A stretch of DNA of 64,000 nt from Polynucleobacter duraquae. GTDB lineage: Bacteria > Pseudomonadota > Gammaproteobacteria > Burkholderiales > Burkholderiaceae. Below are positions 12,994 to 22,161 of this stretch, piece by piece. The notes beneath the pieces are model-generated. The model had not been told where the DNA came from, searched no databases, and saw only the letters and a list, made by a program, of their open reading frames with translations. Made by a program: the position numbers and the translations under genes. Positions within the stretch are counted from its first letter, which is position 1, and each line of letters begins with the position of its first letter. The stretch is from assembly GCF_000973625.1 (NCBI RefSeq), contig NZ_CP007501.1, positions 1,962,293-2,026,292 on the forward strand, read 5' to 3'.

Positions 12994-13923
12994 TTGCAAC
13001 ATAGCGCTCCACCTCTTTTTAGACAAGGCGTTCCGGCTTTAGTTAAACTGATTGTCTGTCTTTCGATTAGCATCGCATTGATGTTGATCGATTTTCGCTA
13101 CAAAGCACTCGATCCCATTCGCAATAATGTCAATTGGTTATTGCGCCCACTAGAGTATGTGATGATGATGCCGCGCAATTTATTTGAGGCGACATCAGAA
13201 TACTTCACTAGCCGCGGAACTCTAGAAAAAGAAAATCGAGAAATGAAGGTGCGGCAAGCGGAACTCTCTTTGCTTGCAAATCAATCCGAGTTTCTGCTGA
13301 TAGAGAACCAAAATCTACGTCAGCTAATGGATTTGCAAAAGCAAGTTCCATTCGAAACATTACCAGTTGAAATTCTGTTCAATCCACCCAATCCAATTTC
13401 TCAGCGCATTGTGATTAATCGTGGACGTAATGACGGTCTTAAGCTGGGCAATCCCATTGCAAGTGATTCAGGTATCTTAGGTCAAGTAATCCGTGTATAC
13501 GATCACTCGGCAGAAGTGTCTCTATTAGAAGATCGTGACTTTGCGGTACCCGTACAAGTGGCACGCAATGGCTTAAGAGCTGCTGTTTTTGGAACTGGGC
13601 GCGCTAACCCGCTTGAGCTGCGTTACCTACCTGTAGCTAGCGACTTAGAAGTAGGCGATGTGTTGATTACCTCAGGTATTGATGGCGTTTATCCACCTGG
13701 CTTTGCAGTTGCTGTGATTAGTCGCATTGAACGAAATGCTGATAAAAATTCTTCTAACGTCTTTTGTGTGCCAGTTGCACCGGCAAACCGCTACCGACAA
13801 GCTCTAGCATTACTTTACGATCCGCAATGGGATGCCAAAGCATCTACCGCAAACAGCAAGCCTGATGCACCGCTGACGAATACTCCAGGACGTCGCCAAA
13901 CCCGTGCGCGAGGCATGCAATGA
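12994..13923 (+). CDS. mreC: Rod-shape-determining protein MreC
   Basis: A 309-residue bitopic protein with a short cytoplasmic N terminus, one membrane segment (about residues 14-32), a periplasmic coiled coil (about 68-110, RGTLEKENREMKVRQAEL) and two beta domains with the conserved INRGRNDGLKLGNPI and LITSGIDGVYPPG segments. MreC links MreB to the PBP2-RodA synthase. The start is TTG at 12994 just after a GGGA-containing stretch; no ATG or GTG gives the family N terminus. The last base pairs overlap mreD (ATGA). Confidence 0.94.
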   Translation: MQHSAPPLFRQGVPALVKLIVCLSISIALMLIDFRYKALDPIRNNVNWLLRPLEYVMMMPRNLFEATSEYFTSRGTLEKENREMKVRQAELSLLANQSEFLLIENQNLRQLMDLQKQVPFETLPVEILFNPPNPISQRIVINRGRNDGLKLGNPIASDSGILGQVIRVYDHSAEVSLLEDRDFAVPVQVARNGLRAAVFGTGRANPLELRYLPVASDLEVGDVLITSGIDGVYPPGFAVAVISRIERNADKNSSNVFCVPVAPANRYRQALALLYDPQWDAKASTANSKPDAPLTNTPGRRQTRARGMQ

Positions 13924-14444
13924 TCGACTTTCAAAGCGGCTATATTCTTCGCCCGGTAAGTGCAGTCTTTATTTATTTCAGCTTATTTTGCGCACTACTA
14001 CTCAATCTTTTACCAATTGGTAATTACGGCTGGGTACCAGACTGGCTAATTATTTGCATCATATTTTGGAACATCCACCAGCATCGCTACGTTGGCGTAA
14101 TCATCGCATTTATTCTTGGCTTGTTGATGGACGTTCATAACTCTGACTTGTTAGGCATTAACGCTTTTAGCTATTCATTGGTGGCTTATTTTGCTATCTC
14201 CTGGCATCGACGGATCGTCGCTTTAACCGCCTTCACCCAAGCGATGCATTTACTACCAATCTTCTTGCTCGTTTCATTATTCCCAGTACTCGCCCATTGG
14301 TTCTTAAGTGGTGAAGTCTATTGGTGGGCGCTCACCGGCGCCATTCAAGCGCTAATTGAGGCAATGTTGTGGCCTTTAGCAACACGTATCTTGCTATCGC
14401 CTCAACGTCGTCCTATTGATGTTGATCATAATCGTCCGCTTTAA
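13920..14444 (+). CDS. mreD: Rod-shape-determining protein MreD
   Basis: A 174-residue integral membrane protein with about five or six segments, a VPDWLIICIIFW stretch, and the MDVHNSDLLGINAFSYSL region typical of MreD. It is a membrane component of the elongasome and, in its family, modulates PBP2 activation together with MreC. It overlaps mreC by 4 bp and is followed after 8 bp by mrdA, so the genes are cotranscribed. Confidence 0.92.
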   Translation: MIDFQSGYILRPVSAVFIYFSLFCALLLNLLPIGNYGWVPDWLIICIIFWNIHQHRYVGVIIAFILGLLMDVHNSDLLGINAFSYSLVAYFAISWHRRIVALTAFTQAMHLLPIFLLVSLFPVLAHWFLSGEVYWWALTGAIQALIEAMLWPLATRILLSPQRRPIDVDHNRPL

Positions 14445-14452
14445 AACGCCAT

Positions 14453-16360
14453 ATGGTTTCTTTTAAAAAACCAGATCTCGACTCGTTTCAAGAGCGCATT
14501 CATATTGCGACCCTGTTTGTCACCGTCTGTTTCTTATTACTAGTGACGAGATTGGTGTGGCTGCAAATAGTGAGTCATACCAAATACGCTCTACTTGCAG
14601 AGAGCAATAGAATCGCTTTAGTTCCCGCACCGGCGAATCGCGGTCTATTGATAGACCGCAATGGAATCGTGATTGGCAGAAACTATTCGGCACTGACCTT
14701 AGATGTCAATGCGGAAGAAGTTAAAGGCAATGTTGATGAGCTGATCGACGAGCTCTCTCAAATTGTATTGATTTCTCCTAGAGATCGAAGAAATTTCAAG
14801 CGCTCACTTGAAGATTCTCGCAAAATGGGCACCTTTCCCCTCCGATCTATGCTCACCGAAGTGGAAACAGCTCGCTTTATGGTTAATCGCTACCGCTTTC
14901 CGGGTGTCGAGATACGCGCCCGAAGCTTTCGAGAGTACCCCTACAACGAGCTTGCCTCGCATCTGATTGGCTATATTGGGCGAGCTTCTAAGCAAGACAT
15001 CGAGCGCATGCAAACTGAAATTGATAACTCCAAAGCGAGTGATCCTGATGCGCTACAAACTTCATTTCTGCCGGGCATCCAATATGTGGGGAAAATTGGT
15101 ATAGAGCAAAGTTACGAAACAGTATTGCGAGGTAGGCCAGGATATGATGAGGTGGAGATTACTGCAGGCGGCAAACCCGTGCGCACACTTTCTAGCTCAC
15201 CATCGGTGCCAGGTAAAAATGTGGTCCTTTCGGTTGATATCAAGTTGCAATACTTAGTTGAGCAACTGTATGGAAATTTTAGAGGTGCATTTGTTGCGAT
15301 AGAGCCCGAGACTGGCGATATCTTGGCATTTGTTTCTAAGCCCAACTTTAACCCCAATGATTTTGTTGAGGGTATCGACTCAGTAACGTGGAAAGAGCTG
15401 AATGAGTCGCCACAAAAGCCACTGTATAACCGGCCGCTTAAAGGTATTTATCCGCCGGGATCAACTTACAAACCATTTATGGCGCTAGCAGCTTTAGAAA
15501 CGAAAAAGCGGACACCATCACAAACCATCTCTGATCCAGGTTATTTTGATTTTGGTAACCATACCTTCCGTGATGATAAAAAAGGTGGGCACGGCATTGT
15601 TGATATGCAAAAGTCGATCGTTGAGTCTTGTGATACCTACTACTACCATTTGGCGCGCGATATGGGCGTCAACATGATGCATGACTTCATGAAACCATTT
15701 GGCTTTGGTCAAATTACTGGCATTGACCTACAAGGTGAATCAAAAGGTGTACTGCCATCCACCGAGTGGAAGAAAAATACCTTCAAAAAGCCGGAGCAGC
15801 AAAAATGGTATGAAGGTGAAACTATTTCCTTGGGAATTGGTCAGGGCTATAACGCATTTACTATTTTGCAGCTAGCCCATGGCATGGCCAATTTAGCTAA
15901 TAACGGCATTGTGATGAAGCCGCATTTAGTCAAGGCGATTGAAGACCCCTTCACGAGAAATCGCACCCTGACTACGCCTAAGGAAAGTTATCGAATTGAT
16001 CTCGTACCCGAGAATATTGAGATGATTAAGAAAGCAATGGTCGAGGTAAATAATTCTGGAACCTCTGCATCTGTTTTCAAAGGTACTGGATACCAAGTTG
16101 GCGGTAAGACTGGAACAGCGCAGGTATTCAGCTTGAATTCGAAAGAATATCACCACGGATCTACAGCAGAATTTTTACGTGATCATGCTTTGTATGTTGC
16201 TTTTGCCCCTGCAGAAAAGCCGACAATCGTCCTTGCGATGGTTGTAGAGAACGCAGGATTTGGTGCGCAGCATGCTGCACCGATTGCGCGCAAAGCGCTA
16301 GATTTTTATCTTGAAGGTAAATGGCCAAAGGAGATTCCTGAATGGAAAAGAGCGCCATAA
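14453..16360 (+). CDS. mrdA: Penicillin-binding protein 2 (elongasome transpeptidase)
   Basis: A 635-residue class B PBP. One N-terminal membrane anchor (about 18-38) is followed by the pedestal domain, with the conserved RGLLIDRNGIVIG and a GRPGYDEVEI region, and by a transpeptidase domain with Ser337 of STYK (YPPGSTYKPF), an SCD form of the SxN motif, and KTG at about 552 (VGGKTGTAQ). It crosslinks new peptidoglycan during cell elongation, in partnership with RodA encoded immediately downstream. The genes overlap by 19 bp, in keeping with a fixed enzyme pair. Confidence 0.97.
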   Translation: MVSFKKPDLDSFQERIHIATLFVTVCFLLLVTRLVWLQIVSHTKYALLAESNRIALVPAPANRGLLIDRNGIVIGRNYSALTLDVNAEEVKGNVDELIDELSQIVLISPRDRRNFKRSLEDSRKMGTFPLRSMLTEVETARFMVNRYRFPGVEIRARSFREYPYNELASHLIGYIGRASKQDIERMQTEIDNSKASDPDALQTSFLPGIQYVGKIGIEQSYETVLRGRPGYDEVEITAGGKPVRTLSSSPSVPGKNVVLSVDIKLQYLVEQLYGNFRGAFVAIEPETGDILAFVSKPNFNPNDFVEGIDSVTWKELNESPQKPLYNRPLKGIYPPGSTYKPFMALAALETKKRTPSQTISDPGYFDFGNHTFRDDKKGGHGIVDMQKSIVESCDTYYYHLARDMGVNMMHDFMKPFGFGQITGIDLQGESKGVLPSTEWKKNTFKKPEQQKWYEGETISLGIGQGYNAFTILQLAHGMANLANNGIVMKPHLVKAIEDPFTRNRTLTTPKESYRIDLVPENIEMIKKAMVEVNNSGTSASVFKGTGYQVGGKTGTAQVFSLNSKEYHHGSTAEFLRDHALYVAFAPAEKPTIVLAMVVENAGFGAQHAAPIARKALDFYLEGKWPKEIPEWKRAP

Positions 16361-17493
16361 ATAAAGCAAAGAAAATATTCTTCAGTATTTTTAGCGGACT
16401 CGATCGCCAGCTTGGTCTTATTCTACTTGGCTTAGCGGGTATTGGATTTATTACCTTCTTATCTGCAAGTCAAAATACGCCAGTCCGTTTTGAGGATGAA
16501 CTACGCAATTTAGCGCTTTCTTTTGCAGTCATGTGGATTGTTTCTCGCATTCCACCAAAGTGGTTAGAGATGGCTGCAGTATGGATTTATGGAATCGGCG
16601 TTGCACTGCTGATTGCAGTCGCCATATTTGGGTTAATTAAAAAAGGTGCAAGACGTTGGCTCAATATTGGTTTTGTAATTCAACCATCTGAGCTCATGAA
16701 GATTGCTATGCCACTCATGCTGGCTTGGTACTTCCAAAAACGCGAAGGCATACAAAAATCTTGGGACTATGGGGTGGCAGCAATCATTCTTGGGATTCCA
16801 GTGCTGCTCATTGCGCGTCAACCTGACTTAGGCACCGCGCTCTTAGTGTTTGCTGCAGGTATGTATGCAATTATTCTTGCCGGATTGCCGTGGAAATGGA
16901 TCCTACCGTTCTTAGGTATTGGCGCCCTTGGCATCATCCTCATCATTATTTTTGGCAGCACGATTTGTGCGCACGATGTTGTCTGGCCATTAGTTCATAA
17001 CTATCAAAAAAATCGAGTGTGCACTTTGCTCGACCCGAGTAGCGACCCCCTTGGAAAAGGCTTTCACACAATTCAATCGATGATCGCAATTGGCTCAGGT
17101 GGATTTTTTGGTAAAGGCTGGTTTCAGGGTACGCAAGCGCATCTCGAGTTTATTCCTGAAAAACATACCGACTTTGTTTTTGCTGTTTTCTCAGAAGAGT
17201 TTGGCTTGCTGGGTAACTTAGTTATGTTGGCGCTTTTCTTCGCTTTAATTAAACGAGGTTTAGCCATCTCTGCCAGTGCACCCAATCTATTCACTCGCTT
17301 ACTAGGCGGATCTGTCACGCTGATTTTCTTCACCTACGCCTTTGTCAACATCGGCATGGTAAGCGGTTTATTACCTGTAGTTGGAGTCCCTCTACCCTTC
17401 ATCAGCTATGGAGGAACTGCTTTGGTGACTTTAGGGTTTGGTGCTGGTATTTTGATGAGCATTCATCGCCATCGACGCCTGGTTCAAAGTTAA
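16342..17493 (+). CDS. rodA: Peptidoglycan glycosyltransferase RodA (SEDS family)
   Basis: A 383-residue polytopic membrane protein with about ten segments. SEDS hallmarks are GARRWLNIGFVIQPSELMKIAMP, RQPDLGTALL, the large periplasmic loop with GKGWFQGTQ and FIPEKHTDFVFAVFSEEFGLLG, and PFISYGGTA near the end. RodA polymerises glycan strands from lipid II and works with PBP2. It is the last gene of the rod cluster, followed after about 50 bp by a strong hairpin terminator. Confidence 0.97.
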   Translation: MEKSAINKAKKIFFSIFSGLDRQLGLILLGLAGIGFITFLSASQNTPVRFEDELRNLALSFAVMWIVSRIPPKWLEMAAVWIYGIGVALLIAVAIFGLIKKGARRWLNIGFVIQPSELMKIAMPLMLAWYFQKREGIQKSWDYGVAAIILGIPVLLIARQPDLGTALLVFAAGMYAIILAGLPWKWILPFLGIGALGIILIIIFGSTICAHDVVWPLVHNYQKNRVCTLLDPSSDPLGKGFHTIQSMIAIGSGGFFGKGWFQGTQAHLEFIPEKHTDFVFAVFSEEFGLLGNLVMLALFFALIKRGLAISASAPNLFTRLLGGSVTLIFFTYAFVNIGMVSGLLPVVGVPLPFISYGGTALVTLGFGAGILMSIHRHRRLVQS

Positions 17494-17542
17494 GTATTCA
17501 GCTTGGGCATGTGTATGGGATTTTTTTACAGCCCCTAAAAAC

Positions 17543-17569
17543 AAAAAAGCCCGGCATGCCGGGCTTTTT
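17543..17569. terminator. Bidirectional intrinsic terminator between rodA and the HU gene
   Basis: A perfect 16-base palindrome, GCCCGGCATGCCGGGC at 17549-17564, is flanked by six A on the left and five T on the right. It can therefore end both the plus-strand rod operon and the minus-strand hup gene, whose stop is 18 bp away. Confidence 0.93.
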
Positions 17570-17586
17570 CATCAACAAAGCAAGAA

Positions 17587-17871
17587 TTACTTCTTACGCT
17601 TGTTAACTGAATCTTTAAATGCTTTACCAGCAGAAAACTTAACAGTTTTAGCAGCAGCAATTTTGAGTGGCTCACCAGTTTTTGGGTTACGACCCATACG
17701 TGCAGCGCGCTTACCAGAAGAGAAAGTACCAAAACCGATCAGCTGTACTGAGTCGCCTTTAGTAACAGCTTTAATGATTTGCTCAATAGCAGAATTCAAT
17801 GCAAATTCAGCTTTGGCTTTTGAGATCTCAGCGTCGTCAGCAATCGCTGCGATTAGTTCTGCTTTGTTCAA
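17587..17871 (-). CDS. hupB: HU-family DNA-binding protein
   Basis: A 94-residue HU protein. It starts [22 protein letters not shown] and carries the DNA-binding arm signature [24 protein letters not shown], ending in a lysine-rich helix. HU dimers bend and compact DNA without strong sequence preference. Length and arm match the HU alpha/beta group and not IHF, whose arms differ. It is a single gene with its own terminator; 17872-17984 upstream is AT-rich promoter DNA. Confidence 0.95.
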   Translation of the reverse strand: MNKAELIAAIADDAEISKAKAEFALNSAIEQIIKAVTKGDSVQLIGFGTFSSGKRAARMGRNPKTGEPLKIAAAKTVKFSAGKAFKDSVNKRKK

Positions 17872-17984
17872 GTGAAGCTCCTTATAGATATTGATATCAG
17901 CGCACCTTGCGCTTACATGATTTTAACCACAAAAAATTACAAAAATAAAGCTGTGGCACAGCAAATTTTGTTATTGCCTATTTT

Positions 17985-18350
17985 TTACTCTTCTATAACT
18001 ATCACATCGGACACAAAATACTCAGTATCGCCAAAACAGCTTGTAGGCAATCCGATATGCTGTTCATATTTAAGGGCAACTTTTTTACCTAGATTAGCGT
18101 TAATTTTTTGTGCCACAGCATCTTCACGGACCGTAAAGAGGAATTTTTCTGACATGGTTCCAGGCATTGAAACCATAGCTAGCTCACCTTCCCAAGTCTT
18201 ACATACGTAGCCTCGATTGGAAAACTTTTGCACATAGCCAGCACGCTCACCACTCCCGTAGCTCCAATTAAGCATAACCCAGGTGTATGCCACTAAGCCA
18301 ACTAATCCAATCAATATCAAACTTGAAAGCCATTTTACGAATCTATTCAT
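17985..18350 (-). CDS. Hypothetical membrane-anchored protein
   Basis: A 121-residue protein with one N-terminal membrane segment (about residues 8-28, LSSLILIGLVGLVAYTWVM) and a periplasmic or surface part holding two cysteines (about 47 and 104) that could form a disulfide. It has motifs such as GYVQKFSNRGYVCKTWEGEL that I associate only with small uncharacterised proteobacterial proteins. Its neighbours are HU and a divergent LpxO-like gene, neither informative. I do not recognise a function. Confidence 0.7.
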   Translation of the reverse strand: MNRFVKWLSSLILIGLVGLVAYTWVMLNWSYGSGERAGYVQKFSNRGYVCKTWEGELAMVSMPGTMSEKFLFTVREDAVAQKINANLGKKVALKYEQHIGLPTSCFGDTEYFVSDVIVIEE

Positions 18351-18511
18351 GTGAATTTCCTTAACAAATCATCTTTGCAGCACTGATTAGGTGCGTTTTT
18401 GTGGCCCATTGGGCTTCAATTAACATTGGAGCATACTCATTGCAAAAATAGGGATGAAATGGTGCTCCGTACAAATTAAAATGTAAGTGTTAACGCTTAT
18501 TGGTACATTTA

Positions 18512-19414
18512 ATGGAACTACGTCACATCATTTTTCTGATCTTTGCTGTATCAGCCATCTATGTTTACTTTAGGGGTTCGGTTCGATTTGGCTTAGTTCG
18601 CTCTCTAACAGACTACCAAGTTCTTTTAGCGCCAATTAACAGCCTGCTCTACTTGTTTTCAAAAACCAAGGCTGGGGCATTTATTCCAGTATCAGACTTT
18701 CCTGAAATGAAGCCCCTGCAAGATCATTGGCAGATCATCCGTGATGAAGCACTCGCTTTGAACTCAGATGGAGCCATAGCAGCTGCTACGGGATACAACG
18801 ATATTGGATTTAACTCCTTTTTTCGGACAGGCTGGAAACGTTTTCACCTCTATTGGTATGGCAAAGAAATGCCGTCAGCGCAACTGCAGTGCCCTAAAAC
18901 TGTTGCCCTTCTCAAATCAATCCCCTCGATCAAGGCAGCAATGTTTGCCTCACTACCCCCCGGAGCAACGCTGGTAAGGCACCGAGACCCTTATGCAGGC
19001 TCCCTACGCTATCACATTGGCCTTGTCACTCCAAATGATCCCAAGTGCTTTATTAATGTGGATGGGGAGCGGTATTACTGGAAAGATGGTGAGCCAGTGA
19101 TGTTTGATGAAACCTACATCCACTATGCGGCCAACGAAACAGATCACCAACGAATTGTCTTATTTTGCGATGTAGAGCGGCCGGTTCACACTAAAGTGGT
19201 GCAACTGCTAAATCGCTGGTTTGGGCGTTACGTCATGAGCGCAGCCTCTTCCCAGAACGTTGAAGGAGAGAAAGTGGGATTTGTAAACGTTCTCTTTAAG
19301 TATTTTTACCACCTCAGAGCCCAAGCTAAAAAGCTCAAAGCAAAACATCGCAGCGTCTATTACATCGGAAAATGGGTTTTGATTTTGGGAATTTTGTACG
19401 CACTATTTTGGTAA
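18512..19414 (+). CDS. LpxO-like aspartyl/asparaginyl beta-hydroxylase family protein
   Basis: About 300 residues from the ATG at 18512; a TTG 12 bases earlier is also in frame. There is a membrane segment at each end and an Fe(II)/2-oxoglutarate hydroxylase domain between: the HRDPYAGSLRYHIGL motif supplies the first His and Asp, and HYAANETDHQRIVLFCDVERP the distal His and the 2-oxoglutarate-binding Arg. Membrane-bound members (LpxO) hydroxylate the secondary acyl chains of lipid A at the inner membrane. An LpxL-like acyltransferase gene lies 1 kb downstream. The lipid A substrate is inference from topology. The divergent spacer 18351-18511 holds the promoters; no gene is seen there. Confidence 0.82.
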   Translation: MELRHIIFLIFAVSAIYVYFRGSVRFGLVRSLTDYQVLLAPINSLLYLFSKTKAGAFIPVSDFPEMKPLQDHWQIIRDEALALNSDGAIAAATGYNDIGFNSFFRTGWKRFHLYWYGKEMPSAQLQCPKTVALLKSIPSIKAAMFASLPPGATLVRHRDPYAGSLRYHIGLVTPNDPKCFINVDGERYYWKDGEPVMFDETYIHYAANETDHQRIVLFCDVERPVHTKVVQLLNRWFGRYVMSAASSQNVEGEKVGFVNVLFKYFYHLRAQAKKLKAKHRSVYYIGKWVLILGILYALFW

Positions 19415-19417
19415 GCC

Positions 19418-19714
19418 CTAAGGGCTTAATGCTTGAGCAATCTGCTCTGGGGTGATTGAGCCCCAGATTTCCACTCGCTTTATGCGGCTGCTTTGTCCCG
19501 ATAAGAGCTGAATTTGTTTTTGTGGCACCCTCAATTGCTTAGAAAGCCAAGACAGCAGCATTTCATTTGCCTTGTTTTCCAGAGCAGGGGCCTGCAGAGA
19601 TATCTTGAGACAGCCGTCATGCAGGCCAACCACCTTAGTCAGCTTAGCGCCCGGCTGGCAATGTAGATGAAGAACAATGCCGGTAGGGGTTTGCTTTAAC
19701 CAAATAGGCATCAT
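19418..19714 (-). CDS. DUF167 (YggU) family protein
   Basis: A 98-residue member of the DUF167/YggU family, recognisable by LHLHCQPGAKLTKVVGLHDG near the start, the LKISLQAPALENKANEMLLSWLSK core and QIQLLSGQSSRIKRVEI. The fold is known but the function is not. It is convergent with the LpxO-like gene (3 bp apart) and divergent from the carbonic anhydrase gene with only 22 bp between starts, so that pair must have overlapping promoters. Confidence 0.88.
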   Translation of the reverse strand: MMPIWLKQTPTGIVLHLHCQPGAKLTKVVGLHDGCLKISLQAPALENKANEMLLSWLSKQLRVPQKQIQLLSGQSSRIKRVEIWGSITPEQIAQALSP

Positions 19715-19736
19715 TAAATTACTTTAAACTCAAACC

Positions 19737-20402
19737 ATGATTATGAAGAACTCCAACGCCTTAGACCAGCTATTTGCCAATAATCGGGAATGGGCAGAAG
19801 CAATGGTCGCCAAAGATGCTAATTTTTTTAAGCGCTTAGTTTCGCAGCAGGCGCCAGAATATTTATGGATTGGCTGTTCAGACAGTCGCGTACCCGCGAA
19901 CGACATTGTGAACCTGCTGCCTGGCGAACTTTTTGTACATCGTAATGTTGCCAACGTGGTGGTTCATACTGACTTGAACTGCTTATCCGTGATTCAGTTT
20001 GCCATCGACTTATTAAAGGTCAAACATATTTTAGTGGTGGGTCATTACGGGTGCTCAGGCGTACATGCCGCCCTAACTGATAAACGGGTTGGCCTTGCTG
20101 ACAATTGGCTACGTCATGTGAAAGATGTACATCAAAAACATGAGCGCTATCTTGGTGAAGTGATCCCATCTCCAAAACGTCAAGATCGCTTATGTGAGCT
20201 CAACGTTATTGAGCAAGTAGTCAATGTTTGTGAAACCACCATTGTTCAAGATGCGTGGTCCAGAGGGCAAGACCTTACAGTGCACGGATGGACTTACCGT
20301 CTGGAGACCGGCCTAGTCAACGATTTAGGCATGTCCATTAGCTCTACCGAAGAAATGAACGTGCGCTACGCTAAATCTTTATCTCGCTATGACACTGAAT
20401 AA
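19737..20402 (+). CDS. can: Beta-class carbonic anhydrase
   Basis: A 221-residue beta-carbonic anhydrase. Zinc ligands fit Cys47, Asp49 (WIGCSDSRVPAND), His103 and Cys106 (VVGHYGCSGV), with the HRNVAN segment between them. It interconverts CO2 and bicarbonate in the cytoplasm and supplies bicarbonate for carboxylases. Two ATG codons (19737 and 19743) are possible starts. The window also carries an SbtA-type bicarbonate permease at 34.2-35.1 kb. The lipid acyltransferase gene starts 8 bp downstream. Confidence 0.95.
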   Translation: MIMKNSNALDQLFANNREWAEAMVAKDANFFKRLVSQQAPEYLWIGCSDSRVPANDIVNLLPGELFVHRNVANVVVHTDLNCLSVIQFAIDLLKVKHILVVGHYGCSGVHAALTDKRVGLADNWLRHVKDVHQKHERYLGEVIPSPKRQDRLCELNVIEQVVNVCETTIVQDAWSRGQDLTVHGWTYRLETGLVNDLGMSISSTEEMNVRYAKSLSRYDTE

Positions 20403-20410
20403 ATTGAGTT

Positions 20411-21298
20411 TTGTTTAAAAACTTTTCAAACTATTCTGGGGTAGCACTCCTAAGACTTCTGGTTTCGCTTCCCTATAAGACTTTAGTCTCTATTGGCTAT
20501 GGCTTAGGCTATCTGGCAGCCAACATTCCCAATGATCGTAATCGCGTAGTCCAAAAAAACTTGGAACTCTGTTTCCCTGAGCTAAGCGCAACAGAAGTTG
20601 ACCAACTTAGAAAGCAACATTGGCGACTACTGGGTCGTAGCTTGGTTGAAAAAAGCATTATTTGGCTGGGCAGCAAAAAACAGCTTGCCGATATGATTGA
20701 GGTTCGCTCGGAGATTGATCTAAGTGATAGGCGGCCTCGTATTTTAGTAAATATGCATTTTATTGGTATTGAAGGCAGCATTATTTTGAGTGCACTTGCC
20801 AAGGAAAAGGGTTGGCCACGCACCTCTGGCTTTTTTCAAAGAATGAAAAGCCCTTTCTTCAACAAAAAAATTATTGAATGGCGCAATCGTTTCGGTGGAA
20901 ATTCAATTGATCGCCAAGGAAACTCGCTTGAGCTCATTCGAGAAATCCGCAAAGGTAGCTTCATCATTATTGCGCCCGATATTGATTTAGGACTTAAAGA
21001 CTCCGCCTTCGTCCCCTTCTTTAATATTCAAACTAATACGATCACAGCCGTATCGCGTCTAGCCAAAATCACAGGGGCACAGGTCTGCATGATGACTACT
21101 ACTCTGAAAAAAGATGAGGCTGGCTACATTTGCACTATTAGCAAGCCCCTTGAAAATTTCCCAACCGAAAATCCTGAAGCTGATACAGCTCGGCTCAACA
21201 GCATTTTTGAAAAAGAAATTAGGCTCAGGCCAGCCGAATACTACTGGGTTCATAAGCGCTTCAAAAACAGACCTCACAATGAAGCGAGCCCCTACTAG
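20411..21298 (+). CDS. LpxL/HtrB-type lysophospholipid or lipid A acyltransferase
   Basis: A 295-residue acyltransferase of the LpxL/LpxM family with a hydrophobic N terminus, the HxxxxE catalytic motif in NMHFIGIEG (about residue 118), an FQRMKSPFFNKKI segment and IIAPDIDLG near 195. The family transfers secondary acyl chains to the lipid A precursor at the inner membrane, using acyl-ACP. The start is TTG at 20411 with a weak TTGAG site. A second, more divergent homologue is in the tRNA-Phe island at 31.7-32.6 kb. An ornithine-lipid or other acceptor cannot be excluded. Confidence 0.86.
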   Translation: MFKNFSNYSGVALLRLLVSLPYKTLVSIGYGLGYLAANIPNDRNRVVQKNLELCFPELSATEVDQLRKQHWRLLGRSLVEKSIIWLGSKKQLADMIEVRSEIDLSDRRPRILVNMHFIGIEGSIILSALAKEKGWPRTSGFFQRMKSPFFNKKIIEWRNRFGGNSIDRQGNSLELIREIRKGSFIIIAPDIDLGLKDSAFVPFFNIQTNTITAVSRLAKITGAQVCMMTTTLKKDEAGYICTISKPLENFPTENPEADTARLNSIFEKEIRLRPAEYYWVHKRFKNRPHNEASPY

Positions 21299-21378
21299 CA
21301 CTTCTGCCGAGATTCCTTTGCAGCATGCATATTGTCAGGACCTAGTCTCTATCGAGGCAATTGCCCGATAATATAGTC

Positions 21379-22116
21379 ATGGAAGAAAAAATACGTGTAT
21401 CTAAGCTACTCTCTGAGCTAGGTCTTTGCTCACGACGTGAGGCAGACTCCTATATTGAGCAAGGCTTGGTTACTATTGATGGTGAAGTGGTCAATGAGCT
21501 AGGCTCCCGGGCTTTTCGCCACCAGAAGATTGAGCTCCAGTCTGGCGCCAAAGCACAGCAGGCATCGCGTATTACAGTTATTTTGAATAAGCCAGTCGGC
21601 TTCATCTCTCACTACGATGACGAGCAAGAGTATCAACCCGCAGCCTCGCTCATCACTCCTGAGAATTACTTTGCAAGCCAATTAGACAAGGCTCGTAATC
21701 CACGCTTTAATACTCGTGGCTTAGCGCCTGCCGGTCGCCTGGATATTGACTCCACTGGCATGCTAGTCTTAACTCAAGATGGTCGCATCGCAAAACTCCT
21801 CATTGGTGAAAATAGCCCCATCGAAAAAGAGTACTTAGTCCGAGTTGAAGGCGCACTCTCTTTTGAAGATTTAGATCGCCTAAAACATGGTCTGGAATTG
21901 GATGGTGTCGTTTTGAAGCCAGCTCAAGTCAGCTGGCAGAACGAAGATCAGCTTCGCTTTGTGCTACGCGAGGGCCGCAAGCGTCAAATTCGTCGCATGT
22001 GTGAATTGGTTGGCCTCAGGGTTTTAGGTCTCAAGCGCGTGCGTATGGGTCGAATTTCTCTGGGCGCCCTGCCCCCTGGAAAATGGCGCTTTGTAAGGCC
22101 CGAAGAGCAATTCTAA
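21379..22116 (+). CDS. RsuA/RluF-family rRNA pseudouridine synthase
   Basis: About 245 residues from the ATG at 21379. An S4 RNA-binding domain (VSKLLSELGLCSRREADSYIEQG) is followed by the catalytic core: VILNKPVGFIS, the catalytic Asp in GRLDIDSTGML, and EGRKRQIRRMCELVGLRVLGLKRVRMG near the end. The order matches the RsuA/RluB/RluE/RluF group; overall it is most like RluF (23S rRNA U2604) but an RsuA-type substrate is possible. The next gene, prfC, is also translational, and its promoter lies just after this stop codon. Confidence 0.88.
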   Translation: MEEKIRVSKLLSELGLCSRREADSYIEQGLVTIDGEVVNELGSRAFRHQKIELQSGAKAQQASRITVILNKPVGFISHYDDEQEYQPAASLITPENYFASQLDKARNPRFNTRGLAPAGRLDIDSTGMLVLTQDGRIAKLLIGENSPIEKEYLVRVEGALSFEDLDRLKHGLELDGVVLKPAQVSWQNEDQLRFVLREGRKRQIRRMCELVGLRVLGLKRVRMGRISLGALPPGKWRFVRPEEQF

Positions 22117-22131
22117 GAAGCTCTGCCCGTC

Positions 22132-22137
22132 TATAAT
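22132..22137 (+). promoter_or_regulatory. Probable -10 element of the prfC promoter
   Basis: A perfect TATAAT lies 15 bp after the pseudouridine synthase stop. No good -35 hexamer is seen at 16-18 bp. A start of transcription near 22144 would give a leader of only about 18 nt before the proposed ATT start of prfC. Confidence 0.45.
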
Positions 22138-22161
22138 TCTGTCAATTAGATTAAGCGCAGA